Assembly (NCBI GenBank): GCA_031288055.1 | Contig: JAITSD010000083.1 | Span: 1 to 9,071 of the forward strand | Direction: 5' to 3' | Length of the DNA stretch: 9,071 nt | Source of the DNA: Candidatus Opitulatrix roisinitermitis | GTDB lineage: Bacteria > Actinomycetota > Actinomycetes > Actinomycetales > Bifidobacteriaceae | Shown: positions 6,195 through 9,071 of the stretch, one piece after another | How positions within the stretch are numbered: the first letter of the stretch is position 1 | Layout of the letters: each line of letters starts with the position of its first letter | The notes under the pieces: generated by a model | Databases searched by the model: none | Told to the model about the DNA's origin: nothing | What the model saw: the letters and a program-made list of their open reading frames with translations, nothing else | Program-made: the position numbers and the translations under genes

Positions 6195-6209
6195 AAGTCA
6201 ATTCTAACA
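6195..6209 (-). promoter_or_regulatory. Extended -10 promoter of cmk-der, probably leaderless
   Basis: Read on the minus strand, TGTTAGAAT (6209-6201) is followed by six bases and then the cmk ATG (6194-6192). TAGAAT is the -10 hexamer (6206-6201) and TGT the extension. It is the same nonamer at the same spacing as at parA, on the opposite strand and about 6 kb away. No convincing -35 lies 16-18 bases upstream, which is compatible with an extended -10 promoter. Confidence 0.6.
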
Positions 6210-6221
6210 TATAGATTTAGC

Positions 6222-6245
6222 TAGTTTTAAGCAAAATTAAAACTA
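6222..6245. repeat. Perfect inverted repeat between cmk and parE
   Basis: TAGTTTTAA (6222-6230) and TTAAAACTA (6237-6245) are exact reverse complements around the 6-base centre GCAAAA. The repeat lies in the 96-base divergent region between the two putative promoters, about 15 bases from the cmk -10 and 33 from the parE -10. It could bind a regulator shared by both operons or form a hairpin. It is mostly A and T, so chance symmetry is a real alternative. Confidence 0.4.
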
Positions 6246-6273
6246 TAAATTTGCTATTTTTTGCTTTGTTAAA

Positions 6274-6290
6274 TAGTGTAAACTTTTAAT
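6274..6290 (+). promoter_or_regulatory. Putative -10 promoter of parE, probably leaderless
   Basis: TAAACT at 6279-6284 lies six bases before the parE ATG at 6291, the same spacing as at parA and cmk. The preceding GTTAAATAGTGTA resembles GTTAATAGTGTTA upstream of parA. The hexamer is a poorer match than TAGAAT, and no clear -35 is seen. No Shine-Dalgarno-like sequence is present. Confidence 0.45.
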
Positions 6291-8378
6291 ATGTCAGGTT
6301 CATATTCAGCCAAAGATTTAACTTATTTAGAGGGTTTAGATGCTGTTAGAAAAAGACCTGGTATGTACATTGGTTCAACTAATTATTTAGGTTTAATGCA
6401 TTGTTTATGGGAAATAATTGATAATGCGGTTGATGAAGCTTTGGTTGGTTTTTGTAACAGAATTGAGGTTTTGCTAAATCCAGACGGTTCGGTTTGTGTA
6501 AAAGATAATGGTAGAGGTGTGCCAGTTGATATTGAAAAGTCGACTCGTTTAACTGGTGTGGAATTAGTTATGACAAAATTGCACGCCGGCGGTAAGTTTG
6601 GTGATAAAGCCTATGCATCATCTGGAGGTTTACACGGTGTTGGAGCTAGTGTGGTTAATGCTTTATCATCTCGTCTAGATATAGAAGTTAAACGCAGTAG
6701 TAATATTTATGCTATGAGTTTTCAAAGAGGTAAACCGGGTGTTTTTGCTAATGATAGTTCTGAAGTTAAAAATCAGCAAGATTTTACAGCTTATAAAAAG
6801 TCGGAAACAAATAGGTTAAGGGTGATTGGTAAAACTGATAAATTTGATACTGGAACCATTATAACTTTTTGGCCCGATAGACAGATTTTTCCATCAACAG
6901 AGACTTTTCATTTAGATTCACTTTTATCAAGAGCTAGAAAAACAGCTTATTTAGTGGCAGGTTTAAAAATAATTATTCATGATTTACGGGCTGGAGAAAA
7001 TCAGAAATATCAATTTTTATCAACTGGGGGAATAAGAGATTTTGTGAGTTTTTTATCAACAGGTGAAGCCATAACTAGTATTTGGCAAATTACCGGTTCT
7101 GATAATTTTGAAGAAACAGTTCAGGTACTTGATAAAAATGGACACCTTCAACCTAAACTTGTGTTAAAAAAAGTTGATGTAAATATAGCTTTACAATGGT
7201 CGAAAGATTATGAAACACATTGTCAGTATTTTGTTAATATTATTGATACACCTAATGGCGGTACACATCAACAGGGTTTTATAGCAGGATTAGTTAAAGC
7301 TTTTCGCAAAATAATTGTGGCTAAAGCTAGAACTCTAAAGTTAACTAAAAATAAGAGTTTTAAAGTTGAAAGAGATGATATTTTAGCTGGTTTAACAGCT
7401 GTGGTAACAGTTAGATTGGCTGAACCGCAATTTGAAGGACAAACTAAAGAGATTTTAGGTACTCCGCAAATTAAAAATATTGTTCAAAACTTAGTTATAA
7501 CAAAATTAGAAGAATTTTTTTCCACTCATAAACGAGATTTAAAACCTCAAATTCAACCGCTTTTAGAAAAAGTGGTTGGTGAGGTTTATGCTAGACAACA
7601 AGCTAGACATCAAAAGGAAATTGCTCGTCGCAAAACTGTTTTAGAAAATTCAACTTTGCCAGCTAAATTGGCAGATTGTTCTTCTAAAGAAGTGGAAAAT
7701 TCAGAATTATTTATTGTGGAAGGAGATTCAGCTTTAGGTACGGCTAAATTAGCTCGTAATTCTGATTATCAAGCACTTTTACCTATTAGGGGTAAAATTC
7801 TAAATGTGGCTAAAGCTCCTATATCAGCTATGCTAGCTAATGCTGAATGTTCGGCTATTATACAAGTTATAGGAGCGGGTTCTGGTAAAACTTTTGATAT
7901 AAATCAAGCTCGTTATTCTAAAATTATTTTAATGACAGATGCTGATGTTGATGGAGCACATATTAGGATTTTACTTTTAACATTGTTTTTTCGTTATATG
8001 CGACCTTTAATAGAAAATGGTAGAATATTTGCTGCTGTGCCGCCTTTACATAGAATTGAGCTAAAAAGGCAAACTGATAAATATATTTATACTTATTCGG
8101 AGGATGAGCTTTATAAAACTTTGGCAAAATTAGATGATGATGGCGTATCTTATAAAGAGGACATTCAAAGATATAAGGGTTTAGGTGAGATGGACGCCGA
8201 TCAATTAGCTGAAACTACAATGGATAAAGAATTACGCACTTTAAGGCGTGTGAATATGTCAGATGCAGCTAGTGCAGAGGAGATTTTTAAATTATTAATG
8301 GGTGACGAGGTACCGCCTAGAAAAAGTTTTATAATAGAAAATGCTAATTCGTTTAATCGCGAAAGAATTGATATTTAA
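6291..8378 (+). CDS. parE: Type IIA topoisomerase B subunit, actinobacterial ParE-like
   Basis: ATP-hydrolysing subunit of a type IIA topoisomerase, which changes DNA topology together with an A subunit. The GHKL ATPase domain has the catalytic Glu in WEIIDNAVDEAL (Glu41, Asn45), DNGRGVP (72-78) and GGLHGVGASVVNALS (112-126). The transducer switch lysine is in QTK (Lys386). The TOPRIM domain has EGDSALG (Glu477) and the metal-binding DADVDGAH (Asp550, 552, 554), with RYKGLGEMDADQLAETTMD from 627. Its 695 residues match the form without the large insertion of enterobacterial GyrB. The wording, including the C-terminal RERIDI, is closest to the actinobacterial second B subunit (ParE, as in Streptomyces), not to the dnaA-linked GyrB. 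No parC/gyrA follows; the next gene is unrelated. A GyrB annotation would be the main alternative. Confidence 0.9.
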   Translation: MSGSYSAKDLTYLEGLDAVRKRPGMYIGSTNYLGLMHCLWEIIDNAVDEALVGFCNRIEVLLNPDGSVCVKDNGRGVPVDIEKSTRLTGVELVMTKLHAGGKFGDKAYASSGGLHGVGASVVNALSSRLDIEVKRSSNIYAMSFQRGKPGVFANDSSEVKNQQDFTAYKKSETNRLRVIGKTDKFDTGTIITFWPDRQIFPSTETFHLDSLLSRARKTAYLVAGLKIIIHDLRAGENQKYQFLSTGGIRDFVSFLSTGEAITSIWQITGSDNFEETVQVLDKNGHLQPKLVLKKVDVNIALQWSKDYETHCQYFVNIIDTPNGGTHQQGFIAGLVKAFRKIIVAKARTLKLTKNKSFKVERDDILAGLTAVVTVRLAEPQFEGQTKEILGTPQIKNIVQNLVITKLEEFFSTHKRDLKPQIQPLLEKVVGEVYARQQARHQKEIARRKTVLENSTLPAKLADCSSKEVENSELFIVEGDSALGTAKLARNSDYQALLPIRGKILNVAKAPISAMLANAECSAIIQVIGAGSGKTFDINQARYSKIILMTDADVDGAHIRILLLTLFFRYMRPLIENGRIFAAVPPLHRIELKRQTDKYIYTYSEDELYKTLAKLDDDGVSYKEDIQRYKGLGEMDADQLAETTMDKELRTLRRVNMSDAASAEEIFKLLMGDEVPPRKSFIIENANSFNRERIDI

Positions 8379-8392
8379 AGAATTAATATTTA

Positions 8393-9071
8393 ATGTTATT
8401 GACTAAACAATATTTTGAACTTTTAGATGACATAGTTAATTGGTGGAATAGCGATTCAATAGATTTTGATAAAGCAAAATTAGATATAATTATTAATATT
8501 ATAAAAGACAAACAGACACAGTTATACGGAGTTGATGGACAAGGCGGACTTTATGGCAATTATTTAGATAATAAATTTGCTTTGAGCGATACATTAACTA
8601 AATTGCGTAAACAATCTAAATATCAATTCGATTTTGATTATGAAGGTTTTAGAAAGAGCCGACTTGATAATATTGCTTTAAAAGAGATGTATAAACAACA
8701 ACAATTTATTTTAGAGCGTTATGCAGATTTATATGCTGTAACAATGGTTAAACGATCTAAAATGAAAAGAGCTGAACTTCTAAAAATAGGTGTTTTGCAG
8801 AAATTTAAGGATTTCGCGATAGGTAATTTTGTTTTAGAATCGCCTAAAAATAGAAAAAACTATCGTGTTGGAGGTACTAACGCTTATGAGGCGGTATTCT
8901 CACAATATAGTCAAAGATCACTTTATAATAAATTATTAAATCCAGAAGAGGCTAAAACAGGTTATGATATTTTTAAATATTTTGTGAATCAAAGCACTTT
9001 TTTAGGAGATTGGGAAAAAGTTAAAGATTCAGGAGTTTTAGATTATTTTGGTGCAATTTCACGAGGTAATA
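8393..9071 (+). CDS. Unrecognised hypothetical protein, 3' end beyond the window
   Basis: An open frame begins with ATG 14 bases after the parE stop and remains open for 226 codons to the right edge. Its codon use resembles its neighbours, so it is very likely a real gene co-transcribed with parE. I do not recognise the family. The visible part is hydrophilic and mixed-charge, with no signal peptide or membrane segment, so it is probably cytoplasmic. It starts MLLTKQYFELLDDIVNWW, then has a glycine-rich patch VDGQGGLYG (about 47-55), a likely helical Lys/Arg/Glu/Gln-rich centre (about 85-135) and an aromatic-rich C-terminal part with GTNAYEAVFSQYSQ. It lacks the GLKPVQRR motif and other ParC/GyrA features, so it is not the topoisomerase A subunit. 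No Shine-Dalgarno sequence precedes it. Confidence 0.85.
   Translation, partial: MLLTKQYFELLDDIVNWWNSDSIDFDKAKLDIIINIIKDKQTQLYGVDGQGGLYGNYLDNKFALSDTLTKLRKQSKYQFDFDYEGFRKSRLDNIALKEMYKQQQFILERYADLYAVTMVKRSKMKRAELLKIGVLQKFKDFAIGNFVLESPKNRKNYRVGGTNAYEAVFSQYSQRSLYNKLLNPEEAKTGYDIFKYFVNQSTFLGDWEKVKDSGVLDYFGAISRGN

Noticed and set aside
8393..9071. Gene after parE as ParC/GyrA
   Set aside because: The N-terminus lacks the conserved GLKPVQRR region and the catalytic-tyrosine context of type IIA A subunits, and nothing else in it matches.

Overview
The window reads as a piece of chromosome from a very AT-rich (about 30% GC by eye), compact actinobacterium. The assignment rests on protein sequence and gene order. 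ParA, Der, RsgA and the type IIA topoisomerase B subunit all carry wording I recognise from actinobacterial orthologues, for example the ParA lead-in to CNQKGGVGKTT, SALHGRG in Der, GGLHGVGASVVNALS and the RERID C-terminus in ParE. The order parA-scpA-scpB-rluB followed by cmk and der is the classic actinobacterial segregation/condensation cluster. The base composition is far from that of typical actinobacteria and suggests a streamlined free-living or host-restricted lineage. I cannot name the genus.

Layout. Positions 1-280 are AT-rich non-coding sequence before parA, perhaps with the 5' end of a divergent gene. Positions 281-4145 are a tight plus-strand operon: parA, scpA, scpB, rluB, rsgA, with gaps of 3-23 bases. 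rsgA runs tail-to-tail into der, and the two stop codons overlap. der and cmk (4142-6194) form a minus-strand operon. A 96-base divergent promoter region (6195-6290) separates cmk from parE (6291-8378), which is followed after 14 bases by an unrecognised gene that runs off the right edge.

How the genes fit together. ParA, ScpA and ScpB serve chromosome segregation and SMC condensation, and ParE handles decatenation or supercoiling. RluB (23S pseudouridylation), RsgA (30S maturation) and Der (50S maturation) serve ribosome assembly. Cmk recycles CMP for nucleotide supply. All are core housekeeping functions, and I see no mobile element, CRISPR array, rRNA or tRNA.

The most unusual points are these. 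(1) RsgA stops right after its G3 DTPG motif and lacks the whole zinc-binding C-terminal domain, exactly where the cmk-der block lies inverted relative to the usual order. (2) The operon-head genes parA and cmk share the same extended -10 element, TGTTAGAAT, exactly 6 bases before ATG, and parE has a similar arrangement, which points to leaderless transcripts. (3) No start in the window has a Shine-Dalgarno-like sequence. (4) The gene after parE belongs to no family I recognise.
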